A DNA stretch of 64,000 bases from Aliirhizobium wenxiniae. Lineage in GTDB: Bacteria > Pseudomonadota > Alphaproteobacteria > Rhizobiales > Rhizobiaceae. The translations under genes and the position numbers were made by a program. The stretch covers positions 124,001 through 188,000 of the forward strand of contig NZ_JAEUAN010000009.1 of the NCBI RefSeq assembly GCF_019511445.1. Direction: 5' to 3'. The notes under the pieces are model-generated. The model made no database searches and was not told where the DNA came from. It saw only the letters and a program-made list of their open reading frames with translations. This document shows positions 46,800-54,767 of this stretch, piece by piece (position 1 is the first letter of the stretch; every line of letters starts with the position of its first letter).

Positions 46800-46815
46800 T
46801 GTCCGCTGGCTGACG
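46800..46815 (+). promoter_or_regulatory. CooA-type box upstream of cooM
   Basis: TGTC-CGCTGGCT-GACG matches the TGTC-N8-GACA form of CooA sites (from memory of R. rubrum) at 7 of 8 fixed bases. It shares CTGGCTGAC with the box before hypA. It ends 73 bp before the cooM ATG at 46889. A CATAGT sequence near 46841 could serve as the -10 element for activation from this position. Confidence 0.65.
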
Positions 46816-46888
46816 GAATTTCCGCGGCAACCGCCCTATCCATAGTCCGATCGCCCGGAAGGGCAGGTACGAACGACGGTTGCGGTTC

Positions 46889-49800
46889 ATGGACAATATT
46901 TCAATCATAGGCTGGATCGGCCTTTTTCTCACTCTGGCGAGTGAAATCGCTGCATTGCTTATGATCCGGGACATAAGGCGGATGCTTGCCGCCTCCTGCC
47001 TCGCCGAAATCGGCTATGTGCTGATGGGGATCGGTGCGGGAACACTGATCGGCGATACCGGCGCGGTGATGCATCTCGGTTATCAGGTCGTCATGCGTCT
47101 CCTGGTGATCACTGCCGCCGCTCATCTGATCCGGCGCACCGGCTCTTCGAAGCTCGACGATCTTGTCGGCAGTTCCGAGCGATTGTCTTTCGCCTCGCTG
47201 ATGTTCGGTTTCGGCATGTTCTCGGTCATGGGTCTGTCGCCGTTCAAGGGTGCTTTCTCGAAATTCGTCATCCTCTACGCCGGTATCGAGAACGGCGCGT
47301 GGGTGCTGGCGCTCGGCGGCACCATCGCCAGCATGATCAGCGCGGTCTATTTCATCCGTGCCGTCCAGGCGATCTGTCTTCAACGGCAGAGCCACGGCAT
47401 CCTGCAGGACAAGCCGATCTCGTTCTTCAAACTGACCGCGGCCGATATTCCGATGGCGGTACTGGCCGTGATCACGATCGGGCTCAGCCTGTTTCCAGAA
47501 CCGTTTCTCGATGCAGCGGCCCATGTGGCAGGCATGGCCGATCTCTCGCAGCTGCCCGAATTCGAGACCGGCTGGAGCGCTCAGGTCCTCCTGCCCTATC
47601 TCGGCGGATTCCTGCTCTTTGTCCTGGGCCGTTTCTCACCGAAGCTGCGAAGCGTCGGAGCCGTCACGATTGCCCTTGCGACGCTGGTTCTGATGTCAGC
47701 ATCGTTGAGACTGGGTGATGTTGGTGACTATTTCGCCCTTATTTTCGCAGGTATCGGACTTGCCGTGACTGTCTATTCGGTCCGCTACATGGCGCATTCG
47801 CATGCGGCCAACCGATATTATTTCTTTCTCTTCATCATGATCGGCTCGCTGATCGGCGTGGCGACCTCCGATCATCTCGGCAATTTCTATCTGTTCTGGG
47901 AGCTGATGACCTGGAGTTCCTACCTGCTCGTCATCCATGAGCAGACTGATAAGGCACTCAAGGCCGGCAAGACATATTTCCTCATCTGCGCGTCCGGCGC
48001 CTATGTCATGCATCTGGGCATCCTCATACTTCATGCCCAGCTCGGCACGTTCGAGCTTGCAGAGATCGCCGAACGCATGCCGCGGCTGGCGCCAGTCATG
48101 AGCAGCCTGATCGCAGTCCTTTTCCTGATCGGCCTCGGCTCCAAGGCCGGCCTCTTTCCGCTGCACAGCTGGCTGCCTGAAGCGCATCCGGTGGCGCCGT
48201 CCTCCATCTCCGGGCCGATGTCGGGTATCCTCACCAAGGCCGGCCTTCTCGGCATCGTCAAGATCCTGTTCGTCGCCTTCGGCGGCGCGGCCATTCTGCA
48301 TCAGGATCTTTTTGGCGGCGTAACAGGCCCCGGCCTGGTTCTGATCCTGCTCGGCGCCGTCACATTCCTGATCGGCGAGATCCAGGCTTACCGGCAGACC
48401 GACCTGAAGCGAATGCTTGCCTATTCGACGCTCGCCCAGATCGGCGAGATCACCATGATCATCGGCGTCGGCACCTATCTCGCGCTTGCGGGTGCCCTTA
48501 CCCATGTCGCCAATCACGCGATCATGAAGACCATGCTGTTCTTCTGCGCGGGCGCTTTCATCATGCGTGCTGCAGGCCATGCCCAGAGCGTGAACGCGCT
48601 GAAGGGCATCGGTCGCAAAATGCCGTTCACGGCGTTTTGCATGGGCATCGGCTTGCTTTCGATTATGAGCGTGCCGCCGTTCAGCGGTTTCGTCAGCAAG
48701 TTCATGATGATCTATGCCAGCGTCGAGGCCGGGCTTTATCCGGTTGCCGTCGTGATGCTGATCGGCGGTGTGATCGGCGCCATCTATTATGCCCGCATCC
48801 TGCGCGTGATATTCTTCGAACCTTATAACGGGCCTGAGATTGCCGAAGCGCCGCTTCCCATGCGCTGCGTCGTCGGTGTTCTTGCAGCACTCACCGTTTT
48901 CAACGGCCTCTATCCCGATGCGCTGCTGCAGCTGGTCACGCCGGTGATCGATCGGCTTGCAGCTTCCAGTGATCTGGTTTCCGCGACCTTGCCGCCGGTC
49001 ACCATGCAATGGTCGTTGGCCGCGGCTGTCGCCGCCATAGGCGCGGTCGTGGTCTATCTTTTCGGCCGCGGCCATGCCGTGCGTGCCGGTACCCTTTCAA
49101 TCATCGTCATGATAGCGGCCTTGGCCGCCGTTCTCTGGCAGACAAGCCGCTATGACGCGCTCTCCTTCTGGTACGCGGTTGCGATCGTTGCCATGGGCGC
49201 GATCAACCTCTGCTATTCGATCGGGTACATGGCGCATGGCCAGTCGCAGAACAGGTTCTACTTCTATTTTATCGCCATGATCGCCGGCCTGCTCGGCGTT
49301 ACGGCAAGCGGCAATCTGTTCTCCTTCTTCGCCTTCTGGGAATTGATGAGCAGCTGGACACTGTTCCTCGTGATCAGCCATGACGAAACAGAGGATGCGC
49401 TGCGCGAAGGCACCAAATATTTCATCTTCAACTTCGCCGGCGCCAGTATCCTGTTTCTCGGGGTCACCATGCTCGCGGCCTTGGCCGGCACGTTCCAGAT
49501 TGCCGACCTCGCGACAGCCGTCTCCACAGTGCCCCCCACCGATCTGATGATCCCGGCGGCGCTGATCCTCATCGGCTTCCTGATGAAAGCGGCGCAATTG
49601 CCGTTCCGGATCGACTACCAGATGCATACCGTCCCGGCCCCGACCCCGGTCAGCGGCTATATCTCGGCGGTGCTGCTGAAGGTCGGCCCCTATGGCGTGT
49701 TGAAATTCTTCGTCGCGCTTGGCGGCAGCGCCGCCTTCATCCGCATGGCGGGGACGGCAAGCTGGATGCCGAACCTGATGCAGGCAATACAGGTCATCGC

Positions 49801-49972
49801 CGCAATCACCGTGCTCTATGCCGGCGCCATGGCTGTCGTGCAGAGCGGCATCAAGCGGCTTCTGATCTACAGCACCGTCAGCCAGCTCGGCTATATCCTG
49901 CTGGCGCTGTCGCTCGGTTCGTCGCTGGGCATCGCCAGCGGTCTGATGCATGCGTCAACCACATGCTGTTGA
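46889..49972 (+). CDS. cooM: CooM, large antiporter-like membrane subunit of CO-induced hydrogenase (N-terminal part, frameshifted)
   Basis: This frame encodes about 1,022 correct residues and then SerThrThrCysCys-stop, where a base is missing near 49952-49956. Restoring one base (GCG-GTC) joins HA to VNH and the second frame to give a protein of about 1,273 residues, matching the roughly 1,270-residue CooM of R. rubrum. It contains repeated NuoL/M/N-like antiporter motifs: FWELMTWSSYLLVI and RMLAYSTLAQIGE in one module, FWELMSSWTLFLVI and RLLIYSTVSQLGY in the next, and a partial first module with RMLAASCLAEIGY. It would form the ion-translocating arm of the hydrogenase. An in-frame ATG at 46880 is also possible. 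Confidence 0.93.
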   Translation: MDNISIIGWIGLFLTLASEIAALLMIRDIRRMLAASCLAEIGYVLMGIGAGTLIGDTGAVMHLGYQVVMRLLVITAAAHLIRRTGSSKLDDLVGSSERLSFASLMFGFGMFSVMGLSPFKGAFSKFVILYAGIENGAWVLALGGTIASMISAVYFIRAVQAICLQRQSHGILQDKPISFFKLTAADIPMAVLAVITIGLSLFPEPFLDAAAHVAGMADLSQLPEFETGWSAQVLLPYLGGFLLFVLGRFSPKLRSVGAVTIALATLVLMSASLRLGDVGDYFALIFAGIGLAVTVYSVRYMAHSHAANRYYFFLFIMIGSLIGVATSDHLGNFYLFWELMTWSSYLLVIHEQTDKALKAGKTYFLICASGAYVMHLGILILHAQLGTFELAEIAERMPRLAPVMSSLIAVLFLIGLGSKAGLFPLHSWLPEAHPVAPSSISGPMSGILTKAGLLGIVKILFVAFGGAAILHQDLFGGVTGPGLVLILLGAVTFLIGEIQAYRQTDLKRMLAYSTLAQIGEITMIIGVGTYLALAGALTHVANHAIMKTMLFFCAGAFIMRAAGHAQSVNALKGIGRKMPFTAFCMGIGLLSIMSVPPFSGFVSKFMMIYASVEAGLYPVAVVMLIGGVIGAIYYARILRVIFFEPYNGPEIAEAPLPMRCVVGVLAALTVFNGLYPDALLQLVTPVIDRLAASSDLVSATLPPVTMQWSLAAAVAAIGAVVVYLFGRGHAVRAGTLSIIVMIAALAAVLWQTSRYDALSFWYAVAIVAMGAINLCYSIGYMAHGQSQNRFYFYFIAMIAGLLGVTASGNLFSFFAFWELMSSWTLFLVISHDETEDALREGTKYFIFNFAGASILFLGVTMLAALAGTFQIADLATAVSTVPPTDLMIPAALILIGFLMKAAQLPFRIDYQMHTVPAPTPVSGYISAVLLKVGPYGVLKFFVALGGSAAFIRMAGTASWMPNLMQAIQVIAAITVLYAGAMAVVQSGIKRLLIYSTVSQLGYILLALSLGSSLGIASGLMHASTTCC

Positions 49973-50709
49973 AGAATGCCTTGTTCCTCGTCGCCGGCTG
50001 CATTCTCGCCCAGGCGCATATCAACAGCCTCGACGAACTCGGCGGCCTTGGCCGGAAGATGCCGGTGACCTTCGCCGTCTTCCTGTTTGCCGGCATGTCG
50101 CTTGCCGGCATCCCGCCGCTCAATGGTTTCGGCTCGAAACTGATGATCTACGAGGCGGCATTCGAGGGCGGGCATTACATGCTGGGACTGTCCGCCCTCA
50201 TGTCGAGCCTGTTTACGCTCGCGGCCATTCTGAAATTCGCCCACACCGCCTTCATGGGGCAGCTTTCCGAAAGAGCCTCGAAGATGACGGAAGCTCCAAT
50301 GGTGATGCTGGCGCCGATGCTGCTTCTGGTCGGTGCAAGCATTGCGGTCGGCCTCTTTCCAGGCCTGCTTCTGGTGCCTATCGCCCACCTTCAGACAGGC
50401 CTCGGCCTCGAACCGGTGCAGGCAAGCTGGCTGGGTGGTCTGCCGGGCGTGTCTTCCTACAATCCGCTCGTCATGACGGTCGCGCTCGTCGCGACGGGCC
50501 TGATCGGCTGGCTCTATTATCGGCTATCCGGTAGCCGGCATGTGACGAGCTATATCCATACGGGCGGTGGCGTGATGATCCCGAATGCCCGCATGCACCT
50601 GCCGGCATCGGCCCTTTACGAAACGCCTGAACGTCTGATCCGGCTGGCCTTGCGCGACAAGCCGCAGGTCCAGGACCCGCAAACCGAAAGCCATGCCCAT
50701 GACCACTGA
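49963..50709 (+). CDS. cooM: CooM, C-terminal part in shifted frame
   Basis: 248 residues starting at HMLLKNALFLVAGCILAQ, the direct continuation of the third antiporter module (conserved HxxxHxxxK...LFL...G). It then has GGLGRKMPVTFAVFLFAGMSLAGIPPLNGFGSKLMIY, further helices and a hydrophilic C-terminus ending HAHDH. It has no ribosome site of its own and overlaps the upstream frame by 10 bp, so it is almost certainly part of one broken cooM. The stop lies 17 bp inside cooK. Confidence 0.9.
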   Translation: MLLKNALFLVAGCILAQAHINSLDELGGLGRKMPVTFAVFLFAGMSLAGIPPLNGFGSKLMIYEAAFEGGHYMLGLSALMSSLFTLAAILKFAHTAFMGQLSERASKMTEAPMVMLAPMLLLVGASIAVGLFPGLLLVPIAHLQTGLGLEPVQASWLGGLPGVSSYNPLVMTVALVATGLIGWLYYRLSGSRHVTSYIHTGGGVMIPNARMHLPASALYETPERLIRLALRDKPQVQDPQTESHAHDH

Positions 50710-51658
50710 TACACTCCGGACCCTGCTGACTGTGCTGGTCTTTCCGGGGGGCCTGTTCGCCATGGCGCTGGGGCTTGCGCTGAAAGGTGTCGAGCGACGG
50801 GCGATCGCCCGTCTGCAGCGTCGCGTCGGGCCGCCGCTCATCCAGCCCTTCTACGACCTGATCAAACTGATGCGGAAGCGGACCCTCATTCCAGATACCG
50901 CCAATGCCTTCGTGTTTCTCGCCGTACCGGTCGCCGGTCTTGCCAGCATGGCGGTTGCCGCATCGATGATCCCGATCCCCGGCTTTTACGAGCCAAGCAC
51001 CGGTCTCGGCAATCTTATCGTGCTGTTCTATCTGATCTCGATCCCCGCCGTGTCGCTGATGCTCGCCGGATCGGCGTCCGGTTCTCCCTACGGCGCAATC
51101 GGCTTTTCCCGCGAGATGGCAATCGTGCTGGCCTATGAAGGGCCGATCCTTCTGTCGCTGGTGGCTGTCGCGCTGCATGCCGGTGCCGTGACCGGCCAGC
51201 CGATCCTGCTCAGCCTGACAGAGATTGTCCGCTACCAGCAGGAACATGGTGCCTTCCTGTTCGATCCATGGATGTGGCCGGCGCTTCTCACCTATCTCTG
51301 CTTCATTCCGGCCAATCTCGGTATCGCACCCTTCGATATCCCGGAGGCGGAATCGGAAGTGCTGGAAGGGCCATTGGTGGAATATTCCGGCCCACCGCTC
51401 GGGCTCATGAAGCTGATGTCGGTTACCAAGTCCGTGGTCGTTCTCGGGCTTGGCATCGCACTGTTTTTCCCCAACGGGCCCGCAGGCCTCGCAGGGCTGT
51501 TCATCTTTCTCGCCAAGTGCCTCGTGCTTGTTCTCGCCGTGTCGGTGCTGAAGGCCGCAGTCGGCCGCATGCGCATCGATCAGGCCGTGCTCTTCTATCT
51601 CAAATGGCCTGAACTGCTCGGCTTTGCCGGGCTCGCTCTCGTCATCGCTCGTTTCTAG
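50693..51658 (+). CDS. cooK: CooK, NuoH-like membrane subunit of CO-induced hydrogenase
   Basis: 321 residues, about eight membrane helices, with the NuoH/HyfC/EchB landmarks VERRAIARLQRRVGPPLIQPFYDLIKLMRKRT (about 30-61), GSPYGAIGFSREMAIVLAYEGPILLSLVAVAL (about 130-161) and APFDIPEAESEVLEGPLVEYSGPPLGLMKLM (about 211-241). It couples the hydrogenase arm to the antiporter-like CooM in the inner membrane. A second ATG at 50699 is equally possible. Confidence 0.95.
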   Translation: MPMTTDTLRTLLTVLVFPGGLFAMALGLALKGVERRAIARLQRRVGPPLIQPFYDLIKLMRKRTLIPDTANAFVFLAVPVAGLASMAVAASMIPIPGFYEPSTGLGNLIVLFYLISIPAVSLMLAGSASGSPYGAIGFSREMAIVLAYEGPILLSLVAVALHAGAVTGQPILLSLTEIVRYQQEHGAFLFDPWMWPALLTYLCFIPANLGIAPFDIPEAESEVLEGPLVEYSGPPLGLMKLMSVTKSVVVLGLGIALFFPNGPAGLAGLFIFLAKCLVLVLAVSVLKAAVGRMRIDQAVLFYLKWPELLGFAGLALVIARF

Positions 51659-51669
51659 GAAATCGCCCA

Positions 51670-52098
51670 ATGGACTTCTTTTCCAAGGCCGCCCGAAAAT
51701 CACCCTGGCTCTACCGGATCAACGCAGGTTCCTGCAACGGATGCGATGTCGAGCTTGCCACCACCGCCTGCATTCCGCGCTACGACGTGGAACGTCTCGG
51801 CTGCCAGTATTGCGGCAGCCCCAAACATGCCGACATCGTGCTGATCACCGGGCCACTGACGGCGCGCGTTAAGGATAAGGTTCTGCGCGTCTACAATGAG
51901 ATCCCCGATCCCAAGGTCACGGTCGCGGTCGGCATCTGTCCGATCTCCGGCGGTGTGTTTCGCGAAAGTTATGCTATCGAAGGCCCGATCGACCGCTACC
52001 TGCCGGTGGATGTCAACGTGCCCGGCTGTCCGCCTCGTCCTCAGGCGATCATCGAGGGCATCGCCAAGGCGATCGAGATCTGGGCGAAGCGGGCATAG
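51670..52098 (+). CDS. cooL: CooL, NuoB-like small hydrogenase subunit
   Basis: 142 residues, the short form of [NiFe]-hydrogenase small subunits found in Ech/Coo enzymes. Four cysteines for the proximal [4Fe-4S] cluster are seen in SCNGCDVELATTACIPRYD, VGICPISGG and VPGCPPRPQ. It relays electrons from the CooX ferredoxin to the NiFe site in CooH. It starts 11 bp after cooK. Confidence 0.96.
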   Translation: MDFFSKAARKSPWLYRINAGSCNGCDVELATTACIPRYDVERLGCQYCGSPKHADIVLITGPLTARVKDKVLRVYNEIPDPKVTVAVGICPISGGVFRESYAIEGPIDRYLPVDVNVPGCPPRPQAIIEGIAKAIEIWAKRA

Positions 52099-52107
52099 GA
52101 GACAGTC

Positions 52108-52608
52108 ATGGCATTCCTGAAGATCCTCTTCGACAATCTGCGCGAGGGACCGGCAACTGAGGCCTTTCCCTTCGGCGAGGCGGCGACGCCCGATGCCTAT
52201 CGCGGCAAGGTGACGTTCGACGAAACGAACTGCGTCGGCTGCAATATGTGCGAGCATGTCTGTGCCGGTGGTGCCATCCGGTTCTCCGAGAAAGAAGACG
52301 GACTGCATTTTCTCATCTGGCACAACACCTGCATTTCCTGCGGCCTGTGCGCCCACTATTGCCCGACCAAGGCGATCAAGCTCAGCAATGACTGGCACCT
52401 GTCGCATCTGCAGGAAGAAAAATACGAGCAGGTCGACCATGCGGTCGTTCCCTACCGGCACTGCACCTCCTGCGGCGAGCGGCTGCAGCCGGGCGGGCCG
52501 ATGCTGCATCAACTTGCCTTCAAGGGCACCAACCCGCGGTCTCAGCGACTGATGAACATGTGCCCGGATTGCCGGCGTAAGGCCAGCTATAGTGGAGAAG
52601 CGCTATGA
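52108..52608 (+). CDS. cooX: CooX, two-[4Fe-4S] ferredoxin-like hydrogenase subunit
   Basis: 166 residues with two ferredoxin motifs, CVGCNMCEHVC (about 35-45) and CISCGLCAHYCP (about 72-83), the NuoI/EchF/HycF type. A C-terminal pair CTSCGE ... CPDCRRK (about 116-157) looks like a zinc ribbon. It accepts electrons from CooF and hands them to CooL. It overlaps cooU by 4 bp. Confidence 0.95.
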   Translation: MAFLKILFDNLREGPATEAFPFGEAATPDAYRGKVTFDETNCVGCNMCEHVCAGGAIRFSEKEDGLHFLIWHNTCISCGLCAHYCPTKAIKLSNDWHLSHLQEEKYEQVDHAVVPYRHCTSCGERLQPGGPMLHQLAFKGTNPRSQRLMNMCPDCRRKASYSGEAL

Positions 52609-53123
52609 ACGAAGCCTCTGACATCATTGACCTTGTGGCATCTGTTGCCCGGACGATCCCGGGAGAATTTTCCTTCGACGGCGACAGGCATGGCAGGGTG
52701 ACGGCCTGGATCACGCTGCAAAACAGCACGGATCTGGTTGCCGCGGCCCGAGCGCTCAAGGCAATCGGCGCGCGGTTGAGCATGATCACCGCTCTGGCGG
52801 GCCAGCCCGAGGGCATCAACACGATCGCCTATCACTTCGACATAGATGGAAGCACGGTCACATTGAAGGTGGGCGTCGAGCCGGGCGGCAGCGTGGAAAC
52901 CATCGTGCCGCTTTATCGCAATGCCGACTGGCACGAACGCGAGTTCATGGAACTCTATGATCTGCATGTCAGCGGCCGCGCCGACAGTCGACGGCTGTTT
53001 CTTGACGAAACCGTCGACCGGCGGGTGATGCAGCGGCTCATCCCGCTCTCTGTCCTGTCCAATGCAGCAAGCACGACCATGCTGTTCGAGAAACTGATCG
53101 TCGATCGGGAGAAATCGAGATGA
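52605..53123 (+). CDS. cooU: CooU, NuoC-like hydrogenase subunit
   Basis: 172 residues. The C-terminal part YRNADWHEREFMELYDLHVSGRADSRRLFLDE (about 104-135) is the NuoC/30-kDa motif (ERE..DLY...G..D.RR), and the N-terminal half is a divergent alpha/beta domain. It stabilises the CooH-CooL module as in Ech hydrogenases. ATGA overlaps occur at both ends. Confidence 0.93.
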   Translation: MNEASDIIDLVASVARTIPGEFSFDGDRHGRVTAWITLQNSTDLVAAARALKAIGARLSMITALAGQPEGINTIAYHFDIDGSTVTLKVGVEPGGSVETIVPLYRNADWHEREFMELYDLHVSGRADSRRLFLDETVDRRVMQRLIPLSVLSNAASTTMLFEKLIVDREKSR

Positions 53124-54205
53124 AATCCTTTGATATGCCTGTCGGCCCGCTTCACCTCTCGCTCGAAGAGCCGATGTATTTTCGCATCGACGTGGAAGGC
53201 GAAGAGGTTGCGGGCATCGAGATCACCGCCGGCCATGTCCATCGCGGCATCGAATACCTCACGGCAAAGCGTAACATCTATCAAAACCTTGCCCTGATCG
53301 AGCGGGTCTGCTCGCTCTGCTCCAACAGCCATCCGCAGGCCTATTGCATGGGGCTGGAAAAGATCGCCGGCATCGAGGTGCCGGAACGGGCGCAATATCT
53401 CAGGGTGATCGCCGACGAGATCAAGCGCGCTGCGTCCAACATGTTCAATGTGGCTATCCTGGCCCATATCGTCGGCTTCGAGTCGCTTTTCATGCATGTC
53501 ATGGAAGCGCGCGAGATCATGCAGGACACCAAGGAGACGGTGTTCGGCAACCGCATGGATCTGGCCGCCAATGTCATCGGTGGCGTCAAGTTCGATATCG
53601 CCGAGGATCGCATCGCCTATGTCATCGCCCAGCTTAACAAGCTGGAGCCGATCCTCGTCAAGGAGATCATTCCTCTCTACGAGACCAATTCATCGATCCT
53701 GTCGCGAACCCGCGGCGTCGGCCTGATCAACCGCGACCAGTGCATCGATTACGGGCTGATGGGACCGGTCGCGCGGGGATCGGGCTATGCCTATGACGTG
53801 CGCACCGCCGCTCCCTACGCGGTCTATGATCGTCTCGATGTCGAGGTCATCACCTACCCGGATGGCGATGTCTGGTCGCGGGCCATGGTGAGGCTGAAGG
53901 AAGTGGTCGAGGCCATCCGACTGATGCGGCTTTGCCTGCGCGAACTGCCGGAAGGTCCGCTGACGGCCGGTCCCTTGCCGTTCATACCGGCGGGCGAAGC
54001 GATCACCAAGGTCGAGGCGCCGCGTGGCGAACTGATCTATTACCTGAAGACCGATGGCACCGACATTCCGGCGCGGGTGAAGTGGCGCGTGCCGACCTAC
54101 ATGAACTGGGATGCGCTTGAGGTGATGATGGTCGGTGGCCGCATTTCCGACATTCCATTGATCGTCAACAGTATCGACCCCTGCATTTCCTGCACCGAGC
54201 GATAA
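53120..54205 (+). CDS. cooH: CooH, [NiFe] hydrogenase large subunit
   Basis: 361 residues with both CxxC pairs that hold the NiFe centre: RVCSLCSNSHPQAYC near residue 58 and the extreme C-terminus NSIDPCISCTER. The protein stops right after the second motif, so it lacks the C-terminal tail that a maturation protease removes in most [NiFe] hydrogenases. This agrees with the lack of a protease gene here. It catalyses proton reduction to H2 using electrons from CO. It is the last gene before a strong hairpin. Confidence 0.97.
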   Translation: MKSFDMPVGPLHLSLEEPMYFRIDVEGEEVAGIEITAGHVHRGIEYLTAKRNIYQNLALIERVCSLCSNSHPQAYCMGLEKIAGIEVPERAQYLRVIADEIKRAASNMFNVAILAHIVGFESLFMHVMEAREIMQDTKETVFGNRMDLAANVIGGVKFDIAEDRIAYVIAQLNKLEPILVKEIIPLYETNSSILSRTRGVGLINRDQCIDYGLMGPVARGSGYAYDVRTAAPYAVYDRLDVEVITYPDGDVWSRAMVRLKEVVEAIRLMRLCLRELPEGPLTAGPLPFIPAGEAITKVEAPRGELIYYLKTDGTDIPARVKWRVPTYMNWDALEVMMVGGRISDIPLIVNSIDPCISCTER

Positions 54206-54234
54206 GGCCTTGTCGCTCCTCAAGTCGTCTCACT

Positions 54235-54277
54235 GCATGGCGTGCGCATCGAAAAAATGCGCACGCCATGCGCGTTT
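54235..54277 (+). terminator. Strong terminator-like hairpin between cooH and hypA-cooFS
   Basis: GCATGGCGTGCGCAT (54235-54249) and ATGCGCACGCCATGC (54257-54271) form a perfect 15-bp stem with a CGAAAAA loop, followed by GCGTTTT. It lies 30 bp after the cooH stop and before the second CooA box, separating the hydrogenase and CODH operons. Confidence 0.85.
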
Positions 54278-54306
54278 TGACGCAGAAACCCCTTCGCTTC
54301 CGGGTT

Positions 54307-54322
54307 TGTCGTCTGGCTGACA
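54307..54322 (+). promoter_or_regulatory. CooA-type box upstream of hypA-cooF
   Basis: TGTC-GTCTGGCT-GACA is a perfect TGTC-N8-GACA dyad and shares CTGGCTGAC with the cooM box. It lies 60 bp before the hypA ATG, about right for CooA-activated transcription starting near 54358. Confidence 0.75.
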
Positions 54323-54382
54323 GAACCGTCTTCCGGACAGGCGTAACCCGGTTCTCAGGAGAGAGGTTGGAGCGTCGCAGAC

Positions 54383-54733
54383 ATGCACGAGATCACCATA
54401 ACCTGCGCCCTGATGAAGGTCGTGAGCGAGGAAGCCCAGCGCCGTGGTGGCGGCAGGGTGACCGAGATCGCGATGACGATTGGCGGTCTGCAGGGCATTG
54501 AGCCCGCGGTTCTGGAATCCTCGTTCAGCCTGCTTGCCGAAAACACGATCATGGCCGGCGCCCATCTCAGGATCAACCAACTGCCGGTGCGCGTCTTTTG
54601 CCGGCAATGCGACAGCATTCTGGTCGCAGACGCGCGCTTTCGATGCGGGTCCTGCCACGGCAATGACGTGAGGATCCAGCCTTCGCAAGGAATGACTGTC
54701 GATGAAATCGTCGTCTGCGACTGTGACGCATAG
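54383..54733 (+). CDS. hypA: Hydrogenase/nickel maturation protein HypA
   Basis: 116 residues. The N-terminal MHE (His2-Glu3) is the nickel-binding motif of HypA. Zinc-site cysteines are in CRQCDSI and CGSCHGN (about 74-94), and the acidic ending is DEIVVCDCDA. It inserts nickel into the hydrogenase with HypB. Its place between the CooA box and cooF puts it under CO control, which differs from the R. rubrum order as I recall it. The stop lies 35 bp before the cooF start. Confidence 0.93.
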   Translation: MHEITITCALMKVVSEEAQRRGGGRVTEIAMTIGGLQGIEPAVLESSFSLLAENTIMAGAHLRINQLPVRVFCRQCDSILVADARFRCGSCHGNDVRIQPSQGMTVDEIVVCDCDA

Positions 54734-54767
54734 CGGCCATAGGCGAAGTGGACCTGGAGAACGGAAG

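Noticed and set aside
47696..49075. 459-codon minus-strand ORF inside cooM
   Set aside because: Antisense to conserved antiporter modules; composition (Asp/His/Gln-rich) is typical of a shadow of membrane-protein codons.
49940..49975. Programmed ribosomal frameshift in cooM
   Set aside because: A -1 shift would restore the frame, but there is no X-XXY-YYZ slippery heptamer or strong downstream structure; indel or sequence error is simpler.
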